Of a stretch of 64,000 bases of DNA, positions 33,000 through 41,299 are shown piece after piece (position 1 is the stretch's first letter; each line of letters starts with the position of its first letter). Origin of the DNA: Oerskovia sp042887685 (GTDB lineage: Bacteria > Actinomycetota > Actinomycetes > Actinomycetales > Cellulomonadaceae); NCBI RefSeq assembly GCF_042887685.1, contig NZ_JBHVOS010000003.1, positions 124,001 through 188,000 of the forward strand. The letters are read 5' to 3'. Below the pieces are notes generated by a model. It saw only the letters and a list, made by a program, of their open reading frames with translations. It was not told the origin of the DNA and did not search any database. A program made the position numbers and the translations under genes.

Positions 33000-34058
33000 G
33001 TGGGTACCGCTGCGGATTCACCGATCACCGAGGACGTCGCCGAGGTTGCCTCGGCCACTCCACCGCCCCCCGCCGATGGCATCACGACCAGCGCTGACCG
33101 GCGCCCGGTCGAGCGCGTCGTGGTCCTCGCAGGCGGGCTCTCGCACGAGCGGGACGTCTCGCTCCGCTCGGGCCGTCGTGTCGCCGACGCCCTGCGGGGG
33201 ACGGGCATCGAGGTGTCGATCCGCGACGTCGACGCGTCCCTGCTCCCCTTCCTGGCCCAGGAGAAGCCCGACGTCGTCTGGCCGCTCCTGCACGGGGCGA
33301 GCGGTGAGGACGGATCTGTCCGTGACGTGCTGGAGCTGCTCTCCCTCGACTACGTGGGGACCGGCCCGCGGGCCTCGCGTGCCGCATGGAACAAGCCCAT
33401 CGCCAAGAACGTCGTGCTCGGCGCGGGACTCTCCACACCCGACTACGTCACCCTCCCCCAGAGCCTCTTCCGGGAGCTCGGCGCCCGACCGGTGCTCGAC
33501 GCGATCGTCGGCCGCCTAGGCCTCCCCCTTGTCGTCAAGCCCACCCGTGGCGGCTCAGCGCTGGGGGTCACGCTCGTCCATCGGGCCGAGGACCTCCCCC
33601 GTGCGATGGTCGACTGCTTCTCGTACGGGGACATCGCCCTCATCGAGCGTGCCGTCGAGGGCACCGAGATCGCCGTGAGCGTCGTCGACGGGCCTGAGGG
33701 ACCGGAGGCGCTCCCCGCGGTCGAGATCGTCACCGACGGCACCTACGACTATGACGCGCGCTACAACCCGGGCCGCACGAGCTACTACGCACCGGCTCGC
33801 CTCAGCCCCGAGGTGGCCTCACGAGTCTCGGACATGGCCGTCCGGGCCCACGTCGCGCTCGGGCTCCGGGACCTGTCTCGATCGGACCTCATCGTCGACG
33901 CCGAGGGGATTCCTCACTTCCTCGAGGTCAACGTCGCCCCCGGGATGACCGAGACCTCGCTGTTCCCTCAGGCGGCACAGGCTGCGGGCCGCGACCTCGG
34001 CGAGCTCTACCGCACGATCGTCACGCAGAGCGCTGTCCGACAGAGCGCCACACGCTGA
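33000..34058 (+). CDS. D-alanine-D-alanine ligase family protein (ATP-grasp)
   Basis: 352 residues from GTG with GAGAGGA upstream; GTG at 32964 is an alternative. After about 38 disordered residues: VVVLAGGLSHERDVSLRSGR (the GGxSxExxVS-type N-terminal motif), WPLLHGASGEDGSV, LVVKPTRGGSALGV (ATP-grasp), and EVNVAPGMTETSLFP in place of the usual EVNTxPGxT. Family members join two D-alanines with ATP for peptidoglycan precursors. It lies just outside parB. Whether it is the essential Ddl or a related ligase is unclear. Confidence 0.85.
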   Translation: MGTAADSPITEDVAEVASATPPPPADGITTSADRRPVERVVVLAGGLSHERDVSLRSGRRVADALRGTGIEVSIRDVDASLLPFLAQEKPDVVWPLLHGASGEDGSVRDVLELLSLDYVGTGPRASRAAWNKPIAKNVVLGAGLSTPDYVTLPQSLFRELGARPVLDAIVGRLGLPLVVKPTRGGSALGVTLVHRAEDLPRAMVDCFSYGDIALIERAVEGTEIAVSVVDGPEGPEALPAVEIVTDGTYDYDARYNPGRTSYYAPARLSPEVASRVSDMAVRAHVALGLRDLSRSDLIVDAEGIPHFLEVNVAPGMTETSLFPQAAQAAGRDLGELYRTIVTQSAVRQSATR

Positions 34059-34080
34059 CCTTCAGACGCCCGACCACATG

Positions 34081-34120
34081 ACATCGGCCCCGACGAGCGC
34101 GTGCTCGTCGGGGCCGATGT
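34081..34120. terminator. Terminator merging into parS1
   Basis: Perfect 18-bp stem beginning ACATCGGCCCCGACGAG and ending CTCGTCGGGGCCGATGT, loop GCGT, between convergent Ddl-like and parB genes. Its last three bases are the first three of the parS at 34118. Confidence 0.9.
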
Positions 34121-34133
34121 TTCACGTGAAACG
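34118..34133. other. parS1 centromere site (15/16)
   Basis: TGTTTCACGTGAAACG matches the consensus TGTTTCACGTGAAACA except the last base. Intergenic, abutting the terminator hairpin. ParB nucleation site for chromosome segregation. Confidence 0.92.
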
Positions 34134-34176
34134 TCCTGGTCGTGGTCCGGCCTGACTGGCCTTCGGACCCGCTGAC

Positions 34177-35415
34177 CTACTGACGCAGAAGACCCGGGTC
34201 CTGCGGCGCCATCAGGTCGAGAATCCGGTTGAGATCCTCGACCGACGCGAACTCGACGGTCAGCCGGCCCTTGTTCTTCCCCAGGTCGACCTTGACCCGG
34301 GTCTCGAAGCGGTCCGAGAGCCTCGAGGCCAGCTCATCGATCGCCGCACTGCGCTGACCAGGCCGCGGCGCACGCTCGACCGGACGCTTCGCATCCAACC
34401 CGCCCAGGGCGACGATCTCCTCGGTGGCACGTACCGAGAGCCCTTCCGAGACGATGCGCTGGGCGAGGCGCTCGATCTCCGCACCATCCGTCAGTCCGAG
34501 CAGCGCACGCGCATGCCCGGCCGACAACACACCGGCGGCCACACGACGCTGGACCAGCGGAGGAAGTCGGAGCAGGCGCAGCATGTTGGAGATCTGAGAG
34601 CGGCTCCGGGAGATGCGAGCACCCAGCTCCTCGTGCGTGCAACCGAAGTCGTCGAGGAGCTGACGGTAGGCCGCAGCCTCCTCCAAGGGATTCAGCGCGC
34701 TGCGGTGCAGGTTCTCGAGGAGAGCATCTCGCAGGAGGTCGGCATCGTCCGTCTCCCGAATGATCGCGGGGATGACGTCGAGACCCGCGGCCTGGGTCGC
34801 CCGCCAGCGGCGCTCACCCATGATGAGCTCGTAGCCACCCGGGCTCTCGGGGTCACGGCGCACGACGACAGGCTGCAGGACACCGATCTCCTTGATCGAT
34901 CCGACGAGCTCGTCGAGCTCTCCTTCGTCGAAGACCGTACGGGGCTGGCGCGAGTTGGCGCGGATGAGACCGACAGGCAGCTCGGCGAACGTGGCGCCCG
35001 GAACCGGGACCAGGTCGACCGACGCCGGCTCGGGCGCAGCTTCCGCGCTCGCGTCGGCCTCTGTTTCACGTGAAACATCGTCGGCGTCGCCCGTCTCGAC
35101 GTCTCCCGGCACGACGTCTGCAGCAGCCGCATCCGCGGTCACCTGGTCGCTGGTACCGAGCGCGAGGCCAGCCCCGTCTCCCTCGTCGACACCGAGAAGC
35201 GACGCCGGGGAGTCGGCACCCGTCCGTTCGATCGTCAGCACTGCGGCGCTGGCCTCGCCAGCCTCCACTCCCCTTGCCTCGGGGTTGGCGTTCTGGACAA
35301 CCTCGGCCACGCGCGGGGCGGAGGGGAAGAAGACATCGACCGGACGCTCACGCTCGGGACTGGTCGGAATCAACGCTCCGAGACCACGACCGAGCCCACG
35401 GCGCTTCTCACTCAT
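34177..35415 (-). CDS. parB: Chromosome partitioning protein ParB
   Basis: 412 residues. N-terminus MSEKRRGLGRGLGALIP binds ParA; a long acidic linker of 100 residues follows; the ParB/Srx CTPase domain has PVGLIRANSRQPRTVFDEGELDELVGSIKEIG, PVVVRRDP and GERRWRATQ; the helix-turn-helix is GARISRSRSQISNMLRLLRLP; the C-terminal dimer domain ends the protein. ParB is a CTP-driven clamp that loads at parS and spreads. A perfect parS lies within the linker coding region and is read as VSRET. Start overlaps the parA stop (ATGA). Confidence 0.97.
   Translation of the reverse strand: MSEKRRGLGRGLGALIPTSPERERPVDVFFPSAPRVAEVVQNANPEARGVEAGEASAAVLTIERTGADSPASLLGVDEGDGAGLALGTSDQVTADAAAADVVPGDVETGDADDVSRETEADASAEAAPEPASVDLVPVPGATFAELPVGLIRANSRQPRTVFDEGELDELVGSIKEIGVLQPVVVRRDPESPGGYELIMGERRWRATQAAGLDVIPAIIRETDDADLLRDALLENLHRSALNPLEEAAAYRQLLDDFGCTHEELGARISRSRSQISNMLRLLRLPPLVQRRVAAGVLSAGHARALLGLTDGAEIERLAQRIVSEGLSVRATEEIVALGGLDAKRPVERAPRPGQRSAAIDELASRLSDRFETRVKVDLGKNKGRLTVEFASVEDLNRILDLMAPQDPGLLRQ
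35062..35077. other. parS2 inside parB (perfect)
   Basis: TGTTTCACGTGAAACA, 16/16. Translated as V-S-R-E-T in the ParB linker. Confidence 0.95.
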
Positions 35416-36557
35416 CGTGCATCCTCCTGGTAGCTAGGCAGGACTGCCCATCGCTCGGCGAGGTAGTTCTGCCGCGAGACGTTGCGAGACGCTCCGTCGA
35501 CTGATTGGACTGGCAAGGGTTCGGGCCGACCTCTGTCAGCCACCTCACGGGCCGCCTCGAGATAGGCGAGCGCACCCGTGGAACTCGGGTCATAGGTGAT
35601 CACGCTCTGACCATGGCTCGGCGCCTCGGAGATCCTCACGGAACGAGGGATCGACGTCTTCAGGGTCTGCTCGGGGAAGTGCTCGCGCACCTCGGCCGCG
35701 ACCTGCTGGGCAAGGTTGGTCCGACCGTCGTACATCGTGAGGAGGATCGTCGAGACGTGCAGACGTGGGTTCAGGTGAGCCTTGATCAGCTCGATCGTCT
35801 TCAAGAGCTGGCTGAGGCCCTCCAGCGCGTAGTACTCGCACTGAATGGGAATCAGCACCTCGCGGCCGACGACGAAGGCGTTGACAGTGAGAAGTCCCAG
35901 ACTGGGCGGGCAGTCGACCAGGACATAGTCGATCGGTTCGAGGCCTTGAGCGATCCGCTCCTCGAGGAAGTCGTCGACGGCCTTCCGCAAGCGTGTTTCA
36001 CGTGAAACCAGCGAGACCAGCTCGATCTCGGCGCCCGACAGGTCGATCGTGGCCGGCACGCACCACAGCGTCGGTAGGTCGGGGCACTGCTGGACCGCGG
36101 AGGACAGGGGCGCGCCATCGACGAGCACTTCGTAGACCGACGGCGTCCCTGCTCGGTGTTCGACACCCAGCGCGGTCGACGCGTTGCCCTGTGGGTCGTT
36201 ATCGATCACCAGCACGTTGAGCCCGGCCTGTGCGAGACCCGCCGCCAGGTTGACGGTCGTCGTCGTCTTCCCGACGCCACCCTTCTGGTTCGCGATCGTG
36301 ATGATCCGCGTCGATGCCGGACGGGGGAAGCGTCGTCCCTGAAGGTCGATCCGCCGTCGGGCGTCGATCGTCAGCTGGGCGGCGAGCGGAGTCTCATCGT
36401 CCATCTCGGGGAGGCTCGCCATGAGCGCCTCTCGCCGGCTCTCGTCGAAGCTCTCCGCCAGGTAGCCATCGGGTGTTTCACGTGAAACATCCGCGAGGTA
36501 CGCCACCTCCGGGCTCTCGAACGGGATCTCCTGCTGCTGGTCGGAACTCTCCGTCAC
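35412..36557 (-). CDS. parA: Chromosome partitioning ATPase ParA
   Basis: 381 residues from GTG, which has AGGGAG six bases upstream; ATG at 36563 and GTG at 36572 are alternatives. After an 80-residue N-terminal extension comes the deviant Walker A KGGVGKTTT (residues 92-100), then IDNDPQGNASTALGV, VDCPPSLGLLTVNA and IPIQCEYYALEGLSQL. It forms ATP-dependent DNA-bound dimers that move ParB-parS complexes. The N-terminal extension and a mid-protein loop each carry a parS read as VSRET. Between rsmG and parB. Confidence 0.96.
   Translation of the reverse strand: MTESSDQQQEIPFESPEVAYLADVSRETPDGYLAESFDESRREALMASLPEMDDETPLAAQLTIDARRRIDLQGRRFPRPASTRIITIANQKGGVGKTTTTVNLAAGLAQAGLNVLVIDNDPQGNASTALGVEHRAGTPSVYEVLVDGAPLSSAVQQCPDLPTLWCVPATIDLSGAEIELVSLVSRETRLRKAVDDFLEERIAQGLEPIDYVLVDCPPSLGLLTVNAFVVGREVLIPIQCEYYALEGLSQLLKTIELIKAHLNPRLHVSTILLTMYDGRTNLAQQVAAEVREHFPEQTLKTSIPRSVRISEAPSHGQSVITYDPSSTGALAYLEAAREVADRGRPEPLPVQSVDGASRNVSRQNYLAERWAVLPSYQEDAR
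35994..36009. other. parS3 inside parA (15/16)
   Basis: TGTTTCACGTGAAACC; only the last base departs from consensus. Read as VSRET in ParA (LVSRETRL). Confidence 0.92.
36474..36489. other. parS4 inside parA (perfect)
   Basis: TGTTTCACGTGAAACA, 16/16, in the N-terminal extension of ParA, read as DVSRETP. Confidence 0.95.
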
Positions 36558-36796
36558 GCCCATCTCCCTCACTTGACCTACTCCAGCATGCGCCCCGCCG
36601 CAGCCTCATCTGTGGACCGCCGAACGCGTGTCGCCACCGAGTCTTTCGGCCGGCGGGGCGGCTCATTAGACCGCCACCCTGTGCCACCCTACGTGCTCCG
36701 CGCGAACGTCCACTCACGACGCACGACGGTCGACCCAGGGCAGTCTCCCCGGCCAGCGGACGGAGTCGAGCGACGGCGAGAAGAACCACCACTGCG

Positions 36797-37477
36797 TCAG
36801 ACGGGAGCTGCCGTCCGCCGGATGCGGAGCACCGTCGTCGACTCCACTCCTTCGACGCTGAACGCCTCGAGGATCTCTGGCTCCTCCGTCTTGTACTTTC
36901 GCAGCACCTTGCGCGCGGGCTCGATCTCGTTGACCACGTTGCGTCCCTTGAGGACCACCATCTCCCCACCGCGCTCGACCAGGGGGAGGGACATCCGCGC
37001 CAGCTTCTCCAGCGCAGCAACGGCACGCGAGGTCACGGCGTCACACTGGAACGCACCGTGATACTCCTCGGCTCGTCCTCGCTTGACCTCGACGTTCGTG
37101 AGCTCCAACTCGTCCACCACCTCGGACAGCCAGGCACAGCGACGCTCCATGGGCTCGATCAGGAGGACCTGAGACTCAGGACGCATGGCTGCGATGACGA
37201 TCCCTGGGAGCCCGGCACCCGAACCGATGTCGGCGATGGTCCCCTTCTCGGGAAGGAACTGGACCACTGCTGCGGAGTTGAGGATGTGCCGCTCCCAGAT
37301 CCGGGAGACCTCGCGCGGGCCGATCAGTCCTCGCAGCTCCCCTTGGTCGTGCAGCATGTCGGCGAATCGAGCGACAGGCGGGTACGCGTCGCCGAAGTAC
37401 GCCCGTACCTCTGGAGAGTCGGCAAGTGTTTCACGTGAAACATCGCTCTCGACGGAGTCGCTCATCTCGTTGGTCAT
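36797..37477 (-). CDS. rsmG: 16S rRNA (guanine-N7)-methyltransferase RsmG (GidB)
   Basis: 226 residues. SAM-binding IADIGSGAGLPGIVIA and LIEPMERRCAWLSEV, the RHILNSAAVV helix and CDAVTSRAVAALEKL mark RsmG. It methylates G527 of 16S rRNA; loss gives low-level streptomycin resistance in several bacteria. Ribosome site AGGAG five bases before ATG. The first 20 residues contain VSRET encoded by a perfect parS. It sits in the classic yidC-jag-rsmG-parAB order. Confidence 0.96.
   Translation of the reverse strand: MTNEMSDSVESDVSRETLADSPEVRAYFGDAYPPVARFADMLHDQGELRGLIGPREVSRIWERHILNSAAVVQFLPEKGTIADIGSGAGLPGIVIAAMRPESQVLLIEPMERRCAWLSEVVDELELTNVEVKRGRAEEYHGAFQCDAVTSRAVAALEKLARMSLPLVERGGEMVVLKGRNVVNEIEPARKVLRKYKTEEPEILEAFSVEGVESTTVLRIRRTAAPV
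37427..37442. other. parS5 inside rsmG (perfect)
   Basis: TGTTTCACGTGAAACA, 16/16, within codons 12-18 of rsmG, read as VSRET. Confidence 0.95.
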
Positions 37478-38207
37478 CTACTCCTCTTTCAGTGCTCAAG
37501 CCCCACGGAATGCAGGGCTCGGCCGAACAGCCCGGGGTCCATGGTGTCACGTCTCGCACGACTGCGGTGGGGCGCCCCACCGCGACGGGGAAGCCACCGG
37601 GATGTGGCCACAGAAGGCGGGCCGCGGCCCTGCGTCGACGCCGGTCGACGGCGGTTGACGGCGGTCGACGGCGGTCGACGGCGGTCGACGGCGGTCGACG
37701 GCGGTCGACGAGCGTTTCGACAGCGTCACACACCGCGCACGCAGATCTCTCGGCTGCGCCTCGTTGTCGGTGTCTAGAGCAAAGGGCCACCATCTGGCTC
37801 CGCGATGTGCAGTCGCCGCCCACGACGTGCCTCTCCCCACCGATCATCGGCCGGGTGCGTCCGAGGAGCGCGCCGCTCTGCCCTGCGTCCTCGCGGCACA
37901 TGGGTTGACGCCCGTTCCCCCCGGGGCGCTAACTCCCCCGCCCGGCGCTCGACCTCGTCCGAGGCCCGCTGGGTGACGACTCCGGACTCCGGTGACGAAC
38001 CCGAGCTCAGCGCTGCTCAGAACCTCGCGGCGAGCTGCAGCGATCCTAGTGACGCGACGTCGGCTGACGCGTCCGGGTCTCTGCTACGGCGACGGATCGC
38101 CTACCATCGCGTTCGACGCGGCGCACGCCCTCGGCCGACCCGCCGCGTCGCACCGTAGCCGCCGCGGCGCGTCGTACCTCTCAAGACACTCACTCACGCC
38201 ATACGTA
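37478..38207. other. Gene-free stretch between rsmG and jag
   Basis: About 730 bp with no convincing gene on either strand; frames of 70-160 codons here are Arg/Pro-rich. It contains a 10-bp tandem repeat array (separate entry) and leads into the parS6 hairpin. It should include the rsmG-parA-parB promoter. Confidence 0.55.
37631..37710. repeat. 10-bp tandem repeat array
   Basis: Eight contiguous 10-bp units: TGCGTCGACG, CCGGTCGACG, GCGGTTGACG and then five exact GCGGTCGACG. The period is close to one DNA helical turn. Non-coding, between parS5 and parS6. Confidence 0.92.
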
Positions 38208-38249
38208 CGAAGCCGCCCGGTGTTTCACGTGAAACACCGGGCGGCTTCG
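38208..38249. terminator. 42-bp palindrome: terminator hairpin with parS6 at its apex
   Basis: A perfect palindrome with 21-bp arms: CGAAGCCGCCCGG followed by TGTTTCAC, then its complement. The stem base is GC-rich like a terminator for the jag end of the rnpA-yidC-jag operon, and the top 16 bp are parS. Confidence 0.85.
38221..38236. other. parS6 (perfect)
   Basis: TGTTTCACGTGAAACA, 16/16, intergenic, at the centre of the 42-bp palindrome. The parS nearest the origin. Confidence 0.95.
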
Positions 38250-38267
38250 AGCGAGGATCAGTCGAGG

Positions 38268-38789
38268 TCAGGACTCCTCGGCGGGGCGGATCACGACGTA
38301 GCGCTCAGGATCGGTACCCCGGGAGTCGCTCGTGAGTCCAGCCGCAGCCACCACGTCGTGAACGACCTTGCGCTCGAACGCATTGAGGGGCTCCATCGAG
38401 AGCTCGGTACCCGACTCGCGGACCGTCGCGATCGCCGTCGTCGCGAGCTCCGTGAGCTCGACCTTGCGCTGCGCACGGAAGCCTGCGATGTCGAGCATCA
38501 GCCGGCTCCGCTCGCCTGTCCGTGCCTGGACCGCGAGCCGTGTGAGCTCCTGGAGGGCGTCGAGGACCTCGCCCTCCTTGCCCACCAGGTGTCGGAGTGA
38601 CGCGGGCTCGTCGGCGACGATCTCCAGCGCCGCCCGGCCGTGGTCGATGTCGATGTCGATGTCACCGTCGAGGTCGGCGATGTCGAGGAACTCCTCGAGG
38701 TAGTCCGCTGCGACTTCGCCTTCCTCTTCGAGGCGAGTCATCTCGTCAGGGGCTTGGTCTTCGGCAGCGGGTGCGTCGGTCGACGACAT
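38268..38789 (-). CDS. jag: R3H/KH RNA-binding protein Jag (KhpB)
   Basis: 173 residues. An acidic N-terminus with the unusual IDIDID run, a KH-like domain (ASLRHLVGKEGEVLDALQELTRLAVQART with the GKxG-type loop), and a C-terminal R3H domain (MEPLNAFERKVVHDVVAAAGLTSDSRG, ERYVVIRP) with the R-x3-H-type pattern. Family members bind RNA and influence cell division and wall synthesis. In the rpmH-rnpA-yidD-yidC-jag operon. Confidence 0.94.
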   Translation of the reverse strand: MSSTDAPAAEDQAPDEMTRLEEEGEVAADYLEEFLDIADLDGDIDIDIDHGRAALEIVADEPASLRHLVGKEGEVLDALQELTRLAVQARTGERSRLMLDIAGFRAQRKVELTELATTAIATVRESGTELSMEPLNAFERKVVHDVVAAAGLTSDSRGTDPERYVVIRPAEES

Positions 38790-38861
38790 GCTGGCTCCTT
38801 GGGGTCATGAGAACCCCGGGGTCTCGAAGGAACCTCGGCGCTCTCGGAACAGGACTGGGGG

Positions 38862-39926
38862 CTACTTCTTCGGCTGCTTCGGCTTCGGGGAGCCCTTGCC
38901 GGTCCCCTTGGCCGGGCCGTCGGTCTCGTCGTCGACCGGGGCATCGTTGACCTCGTCCGACGGAGCCGTCGTTCCGTTGATGACACGGGGCGCGCCGGGC
39001 CTCTGGCGGTCCTTGCGCTTGGGCTGCTGGCGCTGGCCACGGGGCTGCTCGATGACCGGAGCGGCCTCCTCGACGATGCCCTTGGCTGCCGCCTTGCGGG
39101 CCTTGCGCTCCTTCATCAGGCGCTCGGCCTCGGACCCCGGGGCGGGCATGCGCTTGATCGTGTAGAACTGCTGGCCCATCGACCAGAGGTTCGTCGTGGT
39201 CCAGTAGACGAGGACACCGACGGGGAAGTTCACGCCGGAGACCGCGAAGATGAAGGGGAAGACGTAGAGCATCATCTTCTGCGTCGACGCCATGGGGCCT
39301 TCGAGGGCCGACTTCGGCATGTTCTTCATGGTCAGCTGACGCTGCGTGAAGAAGGTCGTGGCGCACATCGCGACGATCAGGGCCCCGATGACGATCTTCG
39401 CCTGCATGTCGTCGGTCTTGAGGAAGATGTCCGAGAGGTGCGCGCCGAACAACGACGAGCTCTCGATGTCCTTGGCGACTGCCGCGTTGATCGGACCGAT
39501 CGGGTCGAGCTCCCCGGTCGAGATCGGCACGAGCCCGTTGAGCACGCGGAACAGAGCGAAGAAGATGGGCGACTGCAGCAGGATCGGCAGGCAGGAGGCG
39601 AACGGGTTCGTCCCGTGCTTCTTGTAGAGCTCCATGGTCTCGCGGCTCATGGCCTCGCGGGACGCCGGGTCCGACTTGCCCTTGTACTTCTTCTGGATGG
39701 CCTGCATCTCGGGCTGCAGCATCTGCATGCCGCGCGAGGCCTTGATCTGCTTGAAGAACAGCGGGATCAGGAGGATACGGATGATGATCACGAGCCCGAC
39801 GATCGAGAACACCCAACCGAGACCGGGGCCGTCGCCCATGCCCAGGAACACGAGTCCCTGGTGGCACAGGTACATGATCCACGCGACGACCCATTCGATC
39901 GGCTCGAGGAACTTGAAGAAGTCCAT
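38862..39926 (-). CDS. yidC: Membrane protein insertase YidC
   Basis: 354 residues, Gram-positive-like short form without the large periplasmic domain. Five or so membrane helices; the first (WVVAWIMYLCHQGLVFL), then LVIIIRILLIPLFFKQIKASRGMQMLQPEMQAIQKKYKGK, where Arg in the RILLIP helix is the conserved groove arginine. It inserts membrane proteins with or without SecYEG. C-terminal tail is Lys/Arg/Gln-rich (about 70 residues), as in forms that contact the ribosome. Confidence 0.96.
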   Translation of the reverse strand: MDFFKFLEPIEWVVAWIMYLCHQGLVFLGMGDGPGLGWVFSIVGLVIIIRILLIPLFFKQIKASRGMQMLQPEMQAIQKKYKGKSDPASREAMSRETMELYKKHGTNPFASCLPILLQSPIFFALFRVLNGLVPISTGELDPIGPINAAVAKDIESSSLFGAHLSDIFLKTDDMQAKIVIGALIVAMCATTFFTQRQLTMKNMPKSALEGPMASTQKMMLYVFPFIFAVSGVNFPVGVLVYWTTTNLWSMGQQFYTIKRMPAPGSEAERLMKERKARKAAAKGIVEEAAPVIEQPRGQRQQPKRKDRQRPGAPRVINGTTAPSDEVNDAPVDDETDGPAKGTGKGSPKPKQPKK

Positions 39927-39984
39927 CCGTACTACTCCCTAACCTTCAACAAACTGGGTCCCGCCGACGTCGCCGGCAGGAGGA

Positions 39985-40299
39985 CTAGTGCGAGTGCTTC
40001 CTTGCCTCGGGGACGTCGTCGACGCCACCTCTGCTCCAGGGGTTGCACCTCAGCAGCCGCCAGACGGCGAGTCGTACGCCTCGCAGCACACCGTGCCGTC
40101 GTATCGCGACGAGCGCGTACTGCGAGCACGAGGGGTAGTACTTGCAGGTCGGGCCGGTCATCGGTGAGATGACGCTCTGGTACGCCCTGATGAGCCCGAC
40201 CAGCACGAGCAGCGGGATCCTTCGGACGAACCGCCACGAACGGGTGACCCAGCCTGGCGAGCCGATCCCTGCGTGATCGGCCTGGACGGTCGTGCTCAT
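39985..40299 (-). CDS. yidD: Membrane protein insertion efficiency factor YidD
   Basis: 104 residues. The family core IRAYQSVISPMTGPTCKYYPSCSQYALVAIRRHGVLRG with its three cysteines, followed by RLLRCNPWSRGGVDDVP. It is a small membrane-associated protein that assists YidC. It overlaps the rnpA stop by 4 bp, so the two are cotranslated. Confidence 0.95.
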   Translation of the reverse strand: MSTTVQADHAGIGSPGWVTRSWRFVRRIPLLVLVGLIRAYQSVISPMTGPTCKYYPSCSQYALVAIRRHGVLRGVRLAVWRLLRCNPWSRGGVDDVPEARKHSH

Positions 40300-40661
40300 G
40301 CTTCAGCCGATCTGCGGTCCCACTGGGCGACCGCGCGCTTGATGCAGGACGCGAGGTCCTGGTCGAGCCGGGCGAAGTCGCTGTCGGAGGACGCGGGAAG
40401 GGCCCTCACGACCACTCGGGTCCGTGGCGGCAGCGCGTCCAGGTACGCCGAAGACGCGGCGCGCAAGCGCCGCTTCACCTTGTTCCGGTGCACGGCGTTG
40501 CCCACGGCCTTGGATACGACAAAACCGACCTGTGGTGGCTCGTCACCCCCAGGGTCTTGGGAGAGATGAACCACCACGGTCGATCGTCCCGCGCGCACGC
40601 CACGTCGCACCGCCCGTTCGAAATCTACGGAACGGCGCAAGCGGTGCGCCGCGGGTAGCAC
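40296..40661 (-). CDS. rnpA: Ribonuclease P protein component
   Basis: 121 residues from GTG. MLPAAHRLRRSVDFERAVRRGVRAG, VGFVVSKAVGNAVHRNKVKRRLRAA (the RNR-type motif) and ARLDQDLASCIKRA mark RnpA, the basic subunit that helps RNase P RNA cleave 5' leaders from pre-tRNAs. Follows rpmH by 6 bp in the highly conserved rpmH-rnpA pair. Confidence 0.96.
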   Translation of the reverse strand: MLPAAHRLRRSVDFERAVRRGVRAGRSTVVVHLSQDPGGDEPPQVGFVVSKAVGNAVHRNKVKRRLRAASSAYLDALPPRTRVVVRALPASSDSDFARLDQDLASCIKRAVAQWDRRSAEA

Positions 40662-40667
40662 CTGCTG

Positions 40668-40805
40668 TCAGGCAGAGAGCTCGGCGCGGCCCTTGCGACG
40701 ACGGGCTGCCAGGATGGCGCGGCCGGCGCGGGTGCGCATACGCAGCCGGAAACCGTGGGTCTTCGCACGGCGCCGGTTGTTCGGCTGGAAAGTCCGCTTG
40801 CTCAC
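40668..40805 (-). CDS. rpmH: 50S ribosomal protein L34
   Basis: 45 residues, very basic: it begins SKRTFQPNNRRRAKTHGFR, then MRTRAGRAILAARRRKGRAELSA. GTG start with GGAG eight bases upstream. L34 is a small 23S rRNA-binding protein. First gene of the operon reading away from the origin. Confidence 0.97.
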   Translation of the reverse strand: MSKRTFQPNNRRRAKTHGFRLRMRTRAGRAILAARRRKGRAELSA

Positions 40806-41299
40806 GAGGTACTCCAAGAACGTCGGGGAGGTACACCGTCTATGTCCTCGACGATGCAGTGCTACAGCTGGAAGGGATGCAGTTCTGCACCCCAGCCGCC
40901 CGTGTACCCGCCACGATCAGTCCGTGGATTCGCCCCCGTGAGGGCGCGCGAAAGTACCTGGAACGGCTGTATGACGTTACGCCGCGGACCCCCCTCGGGT
41001 CAAACCCGGGCTGCATCACACCGAGCCTGTCATGATATGTCGCTCAGCGGCCGGTACGTCTACTCTGATCCTGGTGCCGTCGGGCCCGGACGCGAGCGAG
41101 AGACGGTCGGTGGTCAGGTCACGGGCGCCGCAGCGGACCTTCCGACGACCGGCACGACAGGCGGTACGTCGCCGGCGGTGTCGGCCGTTGCCACTGCTCC
41201 CCACAGGTTGTGGAAAACTATGTGGATAACGGGTCCGCGTGGCACACTCCAGACTGATCCTGATCATCATGCAGCACCCGACGACGAAGGAATCACCTG
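40806..41299. other. rpmH-dnaA divergent intergenic region with DnaA boxes
   Basis: About 490 bp without a gene. It should hold the divergent rpmH and dnaA promoters. A perfect DnaA box (TTATCCACA, complement) is at 41221-41229 and a one-mismatch box (TTTTCCACA) at 41209-41217, about 80 bp before dnaA, consistent with DnaA autoregulation and with this being part of a bipartite origin. Confidence 0.8.

Noticed and set aside
37631..37710. CRISPR array
   Set aside because: Units are only 10 bp with no spacers and no cas genes.
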